From NCBI RefSeq assembly GCF_016283395.1, contig NZ_JAEEMU010000058.1:1-33644 (forward strand): a DNA stretch of 33,644 bases, given 5' to 3'. Source of the stretch: Ruminococcus sp. GTDB lineage: Bacteria; Bacillota_A; Clostridia; Oscillospirales; Ruminococcaceae. The notes below the pieces were generated by a model. It was not told where the DNA came from. It saw only the letters and a list, made by a program, of their open reading frames with translations, and did not search any database. Both the position numbers and the translations under genes were made by a program. Of the stretch, positions 23,193-32,139 are shown piece by piece. Position 1 is the stretch's first letter, and each line of letters starts with the position of its first letter.

Positions 23193-24855
23193 AAAAATAT
23201 TTATCGGCATCATAACTATCTGCGCGATATCGGTCATAGCGGCTATAATGCTCGTAACTGCGCTAATGTACGACAAGTCGGTGGAGTCGGCGGAAAAAGA
23301 AGTGAAAAACCATGCACTTATAATATCCTCTGCCGTTGAAAGGCTGGGCGATGATTTTCTCGAAAGCAGCGATTTTGGCGATGATATCCGCGTTACATGG
23401 ATAGATCAGCGCGGACAGGTGGTTTTCGATACGGAAGAAGCTCCCGAAGCTCTTGAAAATCATTCCGACAGAAAAGAGATATCCGAAGCCTTTGAAAAGG
23501 GTGAGGGAAGCTCCTCACGCTATTCAAAGACTATTATGCAAAAGACCATAAACTACGCTGTAAGGCTGAAAGATCGCTCTGTAATAAGAGTTTCAAGTGT
23601 ACATATATCCCTTGAAGCACAGCTCCTGAAAGTATTGAACCCTATGCTGCTCATACTTGTTGTAGTCGTTGTATTTTCCGTACTTGCGGCAACAAGGGTA
23701 TCACGAAATATCGTTAGACCTATAAACAATATCGACCTTGCTCACCCCGATACGAAAAAGAGCTATAAAGAGCTTGCTCCTCTGCTTGAAAAGCTTCGCA
23801 GCCAGAACAGCAAGGTAAGCCGTCAGATGGACGAGATACAGAGCAGCCGTGAGCAGTTCGGACTTATGACAGAGTCTATGGACGAGGGACTTATAATCAC
23901 CGACCCAAAGCTGAATGTGCTAACCTGCAATACCAGTGCGAAAAAGCTTCTCGGAGCAGGCGCATTTACGGAGGGGCAGAGCGTTTACGCTCTCAATAAT
24001 TCGGAGGATTTCAGAAGATGTATCATGAATGCTCTGGGCGGCAGGCGTTCGGAGTGCATACTGCGTACAGGCGGCGGTCAGCGTGAAGTCATTGCCAGTC
24101 CTGCTAACAGTATAGACATGGTATGCGGACTTGTGGTATTCATCATGGACGTTACGGAGAAGCAGGAGCTTGAAACTATGCGCCGCGAGTTTACGTCAAA
24201 TGTGTCCCATGAGCTGAAAACTCCTCTCACGACTATATACGGCATCTCCGATATGCTGGCTAACGGTATGGTAAAGCAGGAGGACGTTGCGCAGTTCGGC
24301 GGAAATATACGCAGCGAAGCCGAAAGGCTCATCAATCTCATCAATGATATCGTTTCCCTTTCAAAGCTTGACGAGGACTCTGCTCCCCGTGAGAATGAAA
24401 GCGTTGAGCTGTACAGCCTTGCTGAGGAAGTACTTGAAAGACTGAAGCTGAGCGCAGAGGAAAAGGGCGTGACAACAGAGCTTACAGGCGAAAAGGTGTC
24501 ACTTATCGGAAGCCGCACAATACTCGGCGAGATACTGTACAATCTCTGCGATAACGCCATAAAGTACAACGTAAGCGGCGGCAGCCTGAGTGTCAAGATA
24601 TCCCATATACCTCAGAGGGCTATAATCACAGTAAGCGATACGGGTATGGGAATACCGCAGCAGCATATAGGGCGTATTTTCGAGCGTTTTTACCGCGTTG
24701 ACAAGAGCCGTTCGCGGAAAATAAAGGGTACAGGTCTCGGACTTTCTATCGTTAAGCACGGTGTTATGTACCATAACGGTACTGTAAGAGTTGAAAGCGA
24801 GGCAGGCAAGGGCACTGTTTTCACAGTAGAGCTGCCTATAGAGAAAAAACAATGA
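23185..24855 (+). CDS. Membrane sensor histidine kinase, PhoR-like
   Basis: This kinase of 556 residues probably starts at TTG 23185, with CAGGTGA 8 bp upstream, giving the typical MTKKIFIGI N-terminus. A GTG at 23173 is in frame but poorly spaced. Membrane segments at about 5-27 and 152-172 enclose an extracytoplasmic sensor loop. A PAS-like domain follows (about 225-320, MTESMDEGLIITDPKLNVLTCN). The HisKA phospho-acceptor is His342 (FTSNVSHELKTPLTTIYG). The ATPase domain shows LYNLCDNAIKYN, VSDTGMGIP, IFERFYRVDKSR and GTGLGLSIVKHGV. All catalytic boxes are intact. It overlaps the response regulator gene by 8 bp and precedes the rhodanese-PP-loop gene by 9 bp, so all three form one operon. 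Confidence 0.93.
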   Translation: MTKKIFIGIITICAISVIAAIMLVTALMYDKSVESAEKEVKNHALIISSAVERLGDDFLESSDFGDDIRVTWIDQRGQVVFDTEEAPEALENHSDRKEISEAFEKGEGSSSRYSKTIMQKTINYAVRLKDRSVIRVSSVHISLEAQLLKVLNPMLLILVVVVVFSVLAATRVSRNIVRPINNIDLAHPDTKKSYKELAPLLEKLRSQNSKVSRQMDEIQSSREQFGLMTESMDEGLIITDPKLNVLTCNTSAKKLLGAGAFTEGQSVYALNNSEDFRRCIMNALGGRRSECILRTGGGQREVIASPANSIDMVCGLVVFIMDVTEKQELETMRREFTSNVSHELKTPLTTIYGISDMLANGMVKQEDVAQFGGNIRSEAERLINLINDIVSLSKLDEDSAPRENESVELYSLAEEVLERLKLSAEEKGVTTELTGEKVSLIGSRTILGEILYNLCDNAIKYNVSGGSLSVKISHIPQRAIITVSDTGMGIPQQHIGRIFERFYRVDKSRSRKIKGTGLGLSIVKHGVMYHNGTVRVESEAGKGTVFTVELPIEKKQ

Positions 24856-24864
24856 GGTGTTTGA

Positions 24865-25998
24865 ATGAACAATGGCATTACTGCCGCAGAGCTTGAAAAG
24901 CTCGATAATTCGGAATATAAAATAATAGATATACGTGACAGCTCCGCTTTTGAGTACGGTCATATCGACGGAGCTGTGAATATTCCGCAGGAGGAGATAC
25001 TTTCCGCGGAGCTGCCGAAGGATAAGAAGCTCATAATATGCTGCCGCAGCGGCATCATCAGTGGAGATATCGCTGATAAGCTCTGCGAAAAGGGCTTTGA
25101 AGCATACAACCTTGAAGGCGGCTATGTTGACTGGCTCCGCGTAAAAATGGAGAACAGGGAAGTCACGGAGGCTGTGGAGCTGAGTATCAGGAAGAAGTTC
25201 AAGAAGTCCATATGGTGCAAGTTCACAAAGGCTATAAACGAATATGAGCTTGTAAAGCCGAATGACAAGATAGCTGTCTGTATCTCGGGCGGCAAGGACT
25301 CAATGCTCATGGCAAAGCTCTTTCAGGAACTGAAACGCCACGATAAGTTCCAGTTTGAGTTGGTGTTCCTTGTTATGGACCCCGGCTACAGTCCCGAGAA
25401 CCGCCGTGTTATTGAGGAAAATGCACGTTCTATGTCCATTCCTGTGCATATATTCGAGTCGGATATATTCGATTCTGTATACAATATTGAGAAGAACCCA
25501 TGCTACATATGTGCGCGTATGCGCCGAGGTTATCTCTACAGCCACGCAAAGGCTTTGGGCTGTAATAAAATAGCTCTCGGACATCATTTCGATGATGTTA
25601 TTGAGACTATCCTCATGGGTATGCTCTACGGCGGACAGGTTCAGACTATGATGCCGAAGCTCCACAGTACCAACTTTGAGGGCATGGAGCTTATACGTCC
25701 TCTTTATCTCGTAAGAGAAGCCGAGATAAAGCACTGGCGCGACTATAATGACCTGCATTTCATACAGTGTGCCTGCAAATTCACAGATACCTGCACTACC
25801 TGTGCTCCCGACAGCCGCTCGGTCTCGAAGCGACTGGAGATAAAAAATCTCATTGCGGAGCTTAAAAAGGTCAATCCGCAGGTTGAGAAGAATATCTTCC
25901 GAAGCGTTGAAAATGTCAACGTGAATACAGTCATCGCCTATAAGGACAACGCAGGTGTTCATCGTTTCCTTGATAAGTATGATGATATAAAGGAATAA
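24865..25998 (+). CDS. Rhodanese domain fused to TtcA-like PP-loop tRNA thiolation protein
   Basis: This 377-residue cytosolic protein has an N-terminal rhodanese domain (about 1-95) with IIDIRDSSAFEYGHIDGAVNIP, active-site Cys60 in CRSG and LEGGYVDW. The remainder is a TtcA/TilS-type PP-loop ATPase: the SGGKDS loop is at 141-146, followed by CYIC, ALGHHFDDVIETILMGMLYGG and a Cys cluster (QCACKF..CTTC). TtcA makes 2-thiocytidine at tRNA position 32 using an iron-sulfur cluster bound by such Cys pairs. The fused rhodanese could deliver persulfide sulfur directly, as the rhodanese domain of ThiI does. Start ATG 24865 follows TGAGGTG. It is the last gene of the two-component operon, an unexpected partnership. 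Reaction and tRNA target are inferred. Confidence 0.87.
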   Translation: MNNGITAAELEKLDNSEYKIIDIRDSSAFEYGHIDGAVNIPQEEILSAELPKDKKLIICCRSGIISGDIADKLCEKGFEAYNLEGGYVDWLRVKMENREVTEAVELSIRKKFKKSIWCKFTKAINEYELVKPNDKIAVCISGGKDSMLMAKLFQELKRHDKFQFELVFLVMDPGYSPENRRVIEENARSMSIPVHIFESDIFDSVYNIEKNPCYICARMRRGYLYSHAKALGCNKIALGHHFDDVIETILMGMLYGGQVQTMMPKLHSTNFEGMELIRPLYLVREAEIKHWRDYNDLHFIQCACKFTDTCTTCAPDSRSVSKRLEIKNLIAELKKVNPQVEKNIFRSVENVNVNTVIAYKDNAGVHRFLDKYDDIKE

Positions 25999-26148
25999 AA
26001 ACGCCTGCATGAGATGATGTTCTTTTGTAAATGGGCTGAAAAATGGCGGAATTCAATGCAAAAACGTTGAATATCAGAAAAATAATTTTTGAATTCAGTG
26101 TTTTGTACAAAAGTATGGACTGAGTTTTGTGAAGTATCACAGATATTG

Positions 26149-26179
26149 AAAAAGGACTGAGATTTTCTCAGTCCTTTTT
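26149..26179. terminator. Bidirectional terminator between convergent genes
   Basis: AAAAAGGACTGAG (26149-26161) and CTCAGTCCTTTTT (26167-26179) are exact complements around ATTTT. T-runs exist on both strands, so it ends both the plus-strand operon and the minus-strand membrane protein gene (stop at 26182). Confidence 0.95.
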
Positions 26180-26181
26180 GC

Positions 26182-28491
26182 TTATTTCCAGAATATAACT
26201 GCGTCTTCAAGAGTATCTATAAGGCTTGGAAAGTGCTTCATAATAGTGCCTTCTCCCCAGTTGAAGAGCTGACCGAAGATGAATACAACTGTCAGTGCCA
26301 TAGAAATACCCGAGAGAACGTATCTGCTCTTGTGAGCAGAGGGCTTTGAACAGCCGCGGAATATGCCTATCATAGCTGCAAATGTCATAAGAGGCATGAT
26401 ATCGAATAAATAGTGTGTGATAAATCCGCCGAGACAGAAGTCAGCCCATGCAAGGAATACGGACATTGCAAGGCATATAGCTAAGAACCATCTTCTGTAG
26501 CGGTCGGTGAGCTCCTTTGTTTTCGGTCCGAAAGCCTGCGGCTGGAGAAGTATACCGAAGAGGATAACAGGGAGTGTGAGTGCTCCGAAGCCCATTACTG
26601 CGTAAACATATGAGCCGTAGTTTTCAAGTCCGTTGAAGCCTGTTTCAAAGAATGGGAATGAAGTCTTTGACTTTGGTGCCTGCAGGAAATAGTGGTATAT
26701 TGCCGACGGCAGATTTGAAAGCCTGAGAGTATTTGCGTGGATATCGCTGACTGTGAGCTGGTATGCTGCACCAAAGTCAAACGGTGAGCCAAATCTTGCG
26801 GCGTTGTACTTCATTATAAGTGCTGCACCTGCAATAAGCGGAGCTACAAAGCTTGCTGCAAGTCCGAGACGATAGCCGAGCTTTTCCTTTTTGTCGAGGA
26901 GTATTCCGATGAAGAAAGGTACAAGAACTGCGCCGCAGAGTGCAACTGTAGGACGTGAAGCAACTGAAAGTGCAAGAGCTGTACCGCCTATGATGAGCAG
27001 GACGGGCTTGAGCTTCTTCTTTGCAGTGGTGCAGGCTGTCATGCCTGTGAATAAGCTTATCATCAGGAAGCAAAGTCCCGAGATAGTTGGCAGAGTATAG
27101 CGGTCTATCTCATTTCCAAGCGTCCAGAAGCCCATTGTGGCTGTTGCTGTAGGCAGCATCAGCAGCAGGAGCAGGAGCTTAGGCTTTATTTTGAGAAGCT
27201 TTAAGGCTGCAAGTACAGTAAGGCACATGAAGAGTATGCCTATAACTGTGTAGAAGTTGTTTGCCATTGCCAGTGTTGGCAGCTTGCCTGTTAATTTATA
27301 ATAAGGATAGTAGAATGTGAGCACGGGAGCTACGCCGAAATAGCTGTAGTATTTGCTGTTGTAGTATGCAAGATCCCAGTAGGCGAAAGCCTGTGAATTG
27401 CCGCGGAGTCCCGAATCATACACATTTTCAAGTTCATCAAGAGCAGGATCAGCGTCAAGGTCAAGGTATACCTGATCCTTTTCAAAAGCATCGAGAGTCA
27501 TTGCAAATGGATCGTCGGTGTATTTTTCAGTACCTGTATATGGTCTGCTTTCCTGATTTGGCTGACGGAGACAAAATCCCGAAAGGGTACATAATACTAT
27601 TACGGAGGCAACAGCGATAACGTGGGAACGCTTCTTTCTGTCGTAGTCCACTGCATAAAAACCGAAAGTCTTTATTGCAAGACAGCCTATAACTATAATA
27701 TAGAGAAGAATAAATCTCAGGTTCGAGAATGAATAGGGAACAGCACTTAATGCGCGTATTTTGTGGATATTAATGGTTTTTGTAACGCCTGATAATGTAA
27801 GTGTGAGGGAGTTGAGCTTTTCGTATGGTTCAAAACAAAGGGAAAGCTCTGAATATCTGCCGCAGGTGCGCTTATGCTGAACTAAGATATCCTGAGTTGA
27901 GAAGTTTTTGTCTGTCATGGAGAGCTTTACATCAAATGGTGTTGATGAGCCGCCTTCAGCGTCAAGGCTTACAAGAAGCACTCTTGCATCTTCGGGAATA
28001 TTGTACATCTTCATGTCAGAGTCGCCTGTAACGGATATATCGTTATCAGCCGAGATCTCAGCATTTGAACCGATGGTGATATCGGAAGTAGATAATACCT
28101 GATCTGTCTTTTGTGAAGTGAAGCTTTTTCCGTTGAAAATAAGTACTTCCGCAGCAAGTATCACGCAAGCACATATAGCACTCTTTTTAAGAAAAGCACT
28201 TATGCGTGGAGCTTTGTATCGTTTTGAAAGTACAGCTCCGAATACTGCGGCACTTGTAAGGGCAGAGCCTATAAGCGATATTCCGCTGTCTCCGTCTATC
28301 ATGCCCACTGACGTTACTGCGCTTAGCAGTACCATTGCGCAGATAAGACAGCCCAGGGCAGCTGCAAGGTTTTTCATTGTGGATTTTGAGGCATCTTTTT
28401 TCTTGTTGTCACTGTATTTCTTGTCGCAGATATTCATTATTGACAGTGATATAAAGAAGATGATCGGCGGTATGATTATTGACCAAAGCAT
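26182..28491 (-). CDS. Large polytopic membrane protein, possible GT-C-type glycosyltransferase
   Basis: This 769-residue protein has roughly 12-13 membrane segments. Three N-terminal spans are followed by an extracytoplasmic beta-rich region (about 130-245: STSDITIGSNAEISADND, LVSLDAEGGSSTPFDV). Two spans then lead to a conserved-looking loop (DSGLRGNSQAFAYWDLAYYNSKYYSYFGVAPVLTFYYPYYKLTG) and about eight more spans. The loop followed by many helices resembles Firmicutes membrane proteins related to GT39-like lipid-dependent glycosyltransferases. I cannot point to a definite catalytic DE motif, so function is open. Start ATG 28491 has AGGAG about 9 bp upstream. It is a single-gene unit with its own promoter and terminator. 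A role in surface polysaccharide or protein glycosylation is inference. Confidence 0.7.
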   Translation of the reverse strand: MLWSIIIPPIIFFISLSIMNICDKKYSDNKKKDASKSTMKNLAAALGCLICAMVLLSAVTSVGMIDGDSGISLIGSALTSAAVFGAVLSKRYKAPRISAFLKKSAICACVILAAEVLIFNGKSFTSQKTDQVLSTSDITIGSNAEISADNDISVTGDSDMKMYNIPEDARVLLVSLDAEGGSSTPFDVKLSMTDKNFSTQDILVQHKRTCGRYSELSLCFEPYEKLNSLTLTLSGVTKTINIHKIRALSAVPYSFSNLRFILLYIIVIGCLAIKTFGFYAVDYDRKKRSHVIAVASVIVLCTLSGFCLRQPNQESRPYTGTEKYTDDPFAMTLDAFEKDQVYLDLDADPALDELENVYDSGLRGNSQAFAYWDLAYYNSKYYSYFGVAPVLTFYYPYYKLTGKLPTLAMANNFYTVIGILFMCLTVLAALKLLKIKPKLLLLLLMLPTATATMGFWTLGNEIDRYTLPTISGLCFLMISLFTGMTACTTAKKKLKPVLLIIGGTALALSVASRPTVALCGAVLVPFFIGILLDKKEKLGYRLGLAASFVAPLIAGAALIMKYNAARFGSPFDFGAAYQLTVSDIHANTLRLSNLPSAIYHYFLQAPKSKTSFPFFETGFNGLENYGSYVYAVMGFGALTLPVILFGILLQPQAFGPKTKELTDRYRRWFLAICLAMSVFLAWADFCLGGFITHYLFDIMPLMTFAAMIGIFRGCSKPSAHKSRYVLSGISMALTVVFIFGQLFNWGEGTIMKHFPSLIDTLEDAVIFWK

Positions 28492-28606
28492 TTTTTATAG
28501 CTCCTTAAAAATTATTTCTATTATTAGACGTTAACATATCCTTTTTCTCTTGTATAAAAGCAGAAAAGACTATTTTTTTCGCAAATTATACCAAAAGACA
28601 CAGACA

Positions 28607-28635
28607 TATATATTATACTATCAATACGGTGTCAA
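28607..28635 (-). promoter_or_regulatory. Promoter for the polytopic membrane protein gene
   Basis: On the minus strand: -35 TTGACA (28630-28635), 17-bp spacer, -10 TATATA (28607-28612). A second TATAAT at 28584-28589 has no good -35. Confidence 0.65.
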
Positions 28636-28773
28636 ATGCAAGCATAAAAAACATTAGTATATAGCATTTAGTGGATTTTCGTCATATTGTACATATTTTT
28701 CCATGTAATAAAAAATCATAGCAGGGCTATAATACTATCACGGCATCAAAAAATTATTAAGGAGATAACAGAA

Positions 28774-29040
28774 ATGAGCAATAATAGCAATAACAATGGT
28801 GTAATGACTGAAAAGGGCAGAGAGGCTCTTGAAAGATTTAAGATGGAGTCTGCAAACGAGCTCGGCATCGACCTCAAGAAGGGCTACAATGGTGACCTTA
28901 CTTCTCGTGAAGCCGGTTCTATCGGCGGAAGCATGGTCAATATGATGTGTCCGGAACAACAATGGAAAATTCCGCGAAATAACGTGAAATCGATGGGACA
29001 TAAGATAGTGTATACATACTATATGCAGATTGGAATATAA
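28774..29040 (+). CDS. Alpha/beta-type small acid-soluble spore protein with aberrant C-terminus
   Basis: This 88-residue protein starts at ATG 28774 after AAGGAG. Residues 14-56 match alpha/beta SASPs, DNA-coating proteins of the spore core: GREALERFKMESANELGIDLKKGYNGDLTSREAGSIGGSMVNMM. The E-S-A-N-E segment corresponds to the usual germination-protease site region. After MVNMM the sequence should end with a short MVEMAEQQ-like tail, but instead about 32 unrelated residues follow (CPEQQWKIPRNN to the end). This may be a replaced or frameshifted 3' end. The protein is longer than the 60-75 residues usual for the family. A TATAAT at 28728-28733 lacks a normal -35; a forespore sigma-factor promoter is possible but unproven. 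Confidence 0.8.
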   Translation: MSNNSNNNGVMTEKGREALERFKMESANELGIDLKKGYNGDLTSREAGSIGGSMVNMMCPEQQWKIPRNNVKSMGHKIVYTYYMQIGI

Positions 29041-29185
29041 ATAGTGAAGTTAAATGGTTTATTTATGTATGCTAAAATAAAACTGAGCCAAATATGGCAC
29101 AAATGATAATAAAAAAGTGAGCCACTAATAATAATAATAATCCTGTATAATAAGAGAAAGAGCTTGTGTACAGGAGGAACAAGGA

Positions 29186-29272
29186 GTGGCAATAGCAATG
29201 GAGATCTATGAAAAGATCAGATATTACAGCAGTCAGAGAAGTAATATCTCCGGCTGCTGTTTTTTTGTATAA
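29186..29272 (+). CDS. Candidate mini-ORF (28 or 24 codons) overlapping a terminator
   Basis: GTG 29186 has AGGAGG 8 bp upstream, and the in-frame ATG 29198 has AAGGAG 11 bp upstream. The frame ends at TAA 29270-29272. The peptide (from ATG: MEIYEKIRYYSSQRSN, then a Cys-Cys-Phe-Phe-Val end) has a charged, tyrosine-rich start and a hydrophobic tail encoded by the T-run of a terminator. A TATAAT-like element (29143-29148, after a TAA trinucleotide repeat) lies upstream. This could be a small peptide gene, a leader peptide with attenuator, or a small RNA with chance coding potential. I recognise no family. Confidence 0.35.
   Translation: MAIAMEIYEKIRYYSSQRSNISGCCFFV
29226..29266 (+). terminator. 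Intrinsic terminator at the end of the mini-ORF
   Basis: ACAGCAG (29226-29232) pairs with CTGCTGT (29254-29260), with an inner GAGA/TCTC stem, followed by seven T (29260-29266). It separates the spore-protein region from the CotH gene. Confidence 0.82.
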
Positions 29273-29294
29273 CATAACAAAAAACGCAGAAGTA

Positions 29295-29323
29295 TTGACA
29301 TTATTTACAAAAAATCTTTATAT
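29295..29323 (+). promoter_or_regulatory. Candidate promoter for the CotH protein gene
   Basis: -35 TTGACA (29295-29300), 17-bp spacer, -10 TTATAT (29318-29323). A second TATAAT at 29341-29346 could use that hexamer as a weak -35. The leader would be about 310 nt. Within it I see only a GCTTC/GAAGC hairpin (29513-29539) and a 14-codon ATG frame at 29511-29555 that I do not call a gene. Confidence 0.55.
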
Positions 29324-29640
29324 GTGTTGATTTATCATGTTATAATACAGCTGTAAAGATTCTTTTATATTTAACAAAATCAAAGCGGCCATTATTAAAT
29401 ATATTGAGTTAGTTGTGTACTATTTGCTTGCCGATTACAAATCTGTAATTATCCGCATTCGGGAGAAAAAATATGCTACAATGACTTTGTCATTAGAAAA
29501 AAGGACATAAATGCTTCCAATAAAACATAAAACAGAAGCAAATATATCTGCATAGGGGGATTGATGATATGTTGTAACAATGTTTTTTATGAAATACACA
29601 GATAAAAGAAACGGTTTAAATTTAAAAGGAGGAATTGAAA

Positions 29641-32139
29641 TTGTCTAATCGAAGAATACTCAAAAAAATGCTCAGCTTTACCACAGCAGCTCTTACCTGT
29701 ACAAATCTTATGTTCGCAGGTAATTGCGGTCAGCTCTTTTCACAGGAAGGTTTTACAGTATTTGCAGCAGAAACAGAAAATACTGGGATAAGTATCGACA
29801 AAACTTACTTGAAGGTCGGAGAGGCTCTGAAGATCAATAATCCAACAGGAAGCATGATAAGATGCCTTGCGGACGGCAGTGAGGTCGATCCTGAGAGCTT
29901 TGTCCTTACAGAAGAATTCTATGAGAAGTGGATAGAAGTTCAGGAATTTGACGGTGAAGGATACGAAACAGTGGACAAGGTATACTTCAGCAAGCTTCCC
30001 GTTATTTATATCAATACAGATGACGGTCAGGTCCCTGCATTTAAAAAGGACGCCAAGAGCGGCGAAATGTTCATACAGAACAACGAAGATACAGCAGAGC
30101 CGATTTACAACGGCAAAATGACTATGCAAGGCCGCGGCAATACTACATGGGGTTGGGAAAAGAAGCCATATAAGATAAAGCTCGATAAAAAGACCGACTT
30201 TTACGGTATGGGTAAGAGCAAAAAATGGTGCCTGCTTGCAAATTATCAGGACGAAAGCCTTCTGAGAAATACGACTGCTTCAAAGCTTTCCAAGGAGCTC
30301 GGTCTCACCACTATGGAGACAGTCTGGACAGATGTAGTCATAAACGGTGAATACGTCGGAAACTATCAGCTCTGCGAGCAGGTAGGCATTGAAGAAGCAA
30401 GAGTGGATATATTTGACTGGGAGGGCGAAGCTAAGGACGCCGCTTCTGCTATCGCTAAAAAGGAAAAGATAAAGGGTGACAAAAAAGACGAGCTTACAGA
30501 TATGATGACAGAGGATATGTCATGGATAAAAGAAGGCGGTACAGTTACTTTTGACGGAAAAGAATATCTGGTATCGGACTATTATGACTTTGAAAGCGAC
30601 ATTTCGGGCGGTTACCTTTTTGAGTCCTCTGAGGAATACGACGAGGAATCAAAATTCATGACAGATTCGGGACTTAAAGTAATGCTCAAATCCCCCGAAT
30701 TTCTTGCTTCAAACGACGCAATGATGAGCTATGTGCAGGATTACTGGCAGAATTTTGAAAACGCCTATCGTTCCGAGGACGGATATACCGAGATAGACGG
30801 CAAGATGACTCATTACACCGAGCTTGCTGATTTTGATTCAATGGTATCCTATTGGCTGCTTATGGAGATAATGGGAAATGACGATTCGCGCTACAAGAGC
30901 AGATATATCTATAAACCGCATGATTCTCTCCTTAAATTCGGTCCTCCATGGGACTTTGACACAGGCGCAGGTTCAATAATCGTAAGTCAGGAAATAAGCA
31001 GTGAGGCAACAGGCTGGAAGGTATCAAAGTTTGAAAATCCGCAGAATTTCTACAGAGAGTTCCTTGATGATCCGCTGTTTATTTCGGCAGCAACCGACAG
31101 ATACTGGCAGATAAGGCCTTACCTTGAAGACGTTATAAAGGAAAACGGCGCACTTGAAAGAGACAGCGAATATCTTTACGAATCGGGTATGGCTGACAGT
31201 GCGCTCTGGGACAGAAATAATCAGTGGCCCGGTTACGGCAGAGGCTATATAGCCGACAGAGACTTATTCATATCGTATATGCGCGAAAGGATAGCGTGGC
31301 TTGACGAGCAGTTCAGCTCGGATGACGCATTGCTTGCAAGCACATATAACGAAAACAGCGCTTCACCGTATATCAGATCGGATGCAGTGAATATCTCGAC
31401 ACCAAATGCTGTTGATGATACGATATCAGTCAGCGCTCCTGCCGATGCTGTTATCAAGCCTGAAAAAGATCTTATCATGCAGATAACCGTAAATGATCCG
31501 CAGACAACAAGTCTGAAAGTATACGTAAACGGTTTGTACTATGATACTTTTGCACTGTCAAACGGTTCTGTAAGATTTGAGCTTCCTTCCGATAAGTTAA
31601 GTCAGGCAGCAGAAAAGAAAAACGTGATATCCTTTATCGGAAGAGACAAGTATAATAATACTACAGTGAGAAATTTCACTACTATAAAACAAAGCGAATA
31701 CGCTGCTGAACCCTTTCCTGAATTCAAGACGCAGAGTATTGTTCTGAGCAGACAGATCAGCTTTAATTTCTACCTTGACATTACTTCTCTTACAGAAGAA
31801 GAAAAGAATAACAGCTATATGGAATTCAATATCAATGGCAAAACATACACAGATGCCTTTGACGCTGATTTTATGAGCTGTGACGGAAAATATTATGGCT
31901 TTACTTGTTCTCCCGATTCATTTGCAATATCCAACAGGATAACTGCGGTATATCATTACGGGGACAATAAGACCATAACAAATACGTTCTCGGTTCCCGA
32001 TTATATAAATACGATAATAAGGAACACATATAACAGGTACAATGAGAGAATAATTTCTATTATCCGTTCATTGCTTGGTTTAAGGAACTATTTCTGTCCG
32101 CCGCGCCAGAATAATAGTATTTTCAGAACATGGTACTAA
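29641..32139 (+). CDS. Secreted CotH-family protein
   Basis: This 832-residue secreted protein probably starts at TTG 29641, with AGGAGG (29627-29632) 8 bp upstream. An in-frame TTG at 29635 is only 2 bp from that site. An N-terminal signal peptide covers about the first 40 residues (RRILKKMLSFTTAALTCTNLMFAG). A short Ig-like region precedes the CotH kinase-like domain (about 130-560): MTMQGRGNTTWGWEKKPYKIKLDK, GKSKKWCLLANYQDESLLRN, NDDSRYKSRYIYKP and KFGPPWDFDTGAGS, the last holding the acidic metal-binding motif. CotH proteins are atypical kinases that phosphorylate coat proteins in Bacillus; in cellulolytic clostridia and ruminococci secreted versions accompany cellulosomes. The C-terminal 250 residues are beta-rich, and no dockerin is present, unlike the two other secreted proteins here. 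The last 35 residues are odd and Arg-rich. Confidence 0.88.
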   Translation: MSNRRILKKMLSFTTAALTCTNLMFAGNCGQLFSQEGFTVFAAETENTGISIDKTYLKVGEALKINNPTGSMIRCLADGSEVDPESFVLTEEFYEKWIEVQEFDGEGYETVDKVYFSKLPVIYINTDDGQVPAFKKDAKSGEMFIQNNEDTAEPIYNGKMTMQGRGNTTWGWEKKPYKIKLDKKTDFYGMGKSKKWCLLANYQDESLLRNTTASKLSKELGLTTMETVWTDVVINGEYVGNYQLCEQVGIEEARVDIFDWEGEAKDAASAIAKKEKIKGDKKDELTDMMTEDMSWIKEGGTVTFDGKEYLVSDYYDFESDISGGYLFESSEEYDEESKFMTDSGLKVMLKSPEFLASNDAMMSYVQDYWQNFENAYRSEDGYTEIDGKMTHYTELADFDSMVSYWLLMEIMGNDDSRYKSRYIYKPHDSLLKFGPPWDFDTGAGSIIVSQEISSEATGWKVSKFENPQNFYREFLDDPLFISAATDRYWQIRPYLEDVIKENGALERDSEYLYESGMADSALWDRNNQWPGYGRGYIADRDLFISYMRERIAWLDEQFSSDDALLASTYNENSASPYIRSDAVNISTPNAVDDTISVSAPADAVIKPEKDLIMQITVNDPQTTSLKVYVNGLYYDTFALSNGSVRFELPSDKLSQAAEKKNVISFIGRDKYNNTTVRNFTTIKQSEYAAEPFPEFKTQSIVLSRQISFNFYLDITSLTEEEKNNSYMEFNINGKTYTDAFDADFMSCDGKYYGFTCSPDSFAISNRITAVYHYGDNKTITNTFSVPDYINTIIRNTYNRYNERIISIIRSLLGLRNYFCPPRQNNSIFRTWY

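Noticed and set aside
28687..28773. Longer spore-protein frame starting at 28687
   Set aside because: No ribosome site there, and the extra residues do not match the family; ATG 28774 follows AAGGAG.
29511..29555. 14-codon frame starting ATG 29511 with AAAGGAC upstream
   Set aside because: It is too short, with a weak ribosome site and no other support.
29347..29640. Riboswitch or structured leader before the CotH gene
   Set aside because: I looked for c-di-GMP, SAM, TPP, cobalamin and T-box signatures and saw none; only weak hairpins are present.
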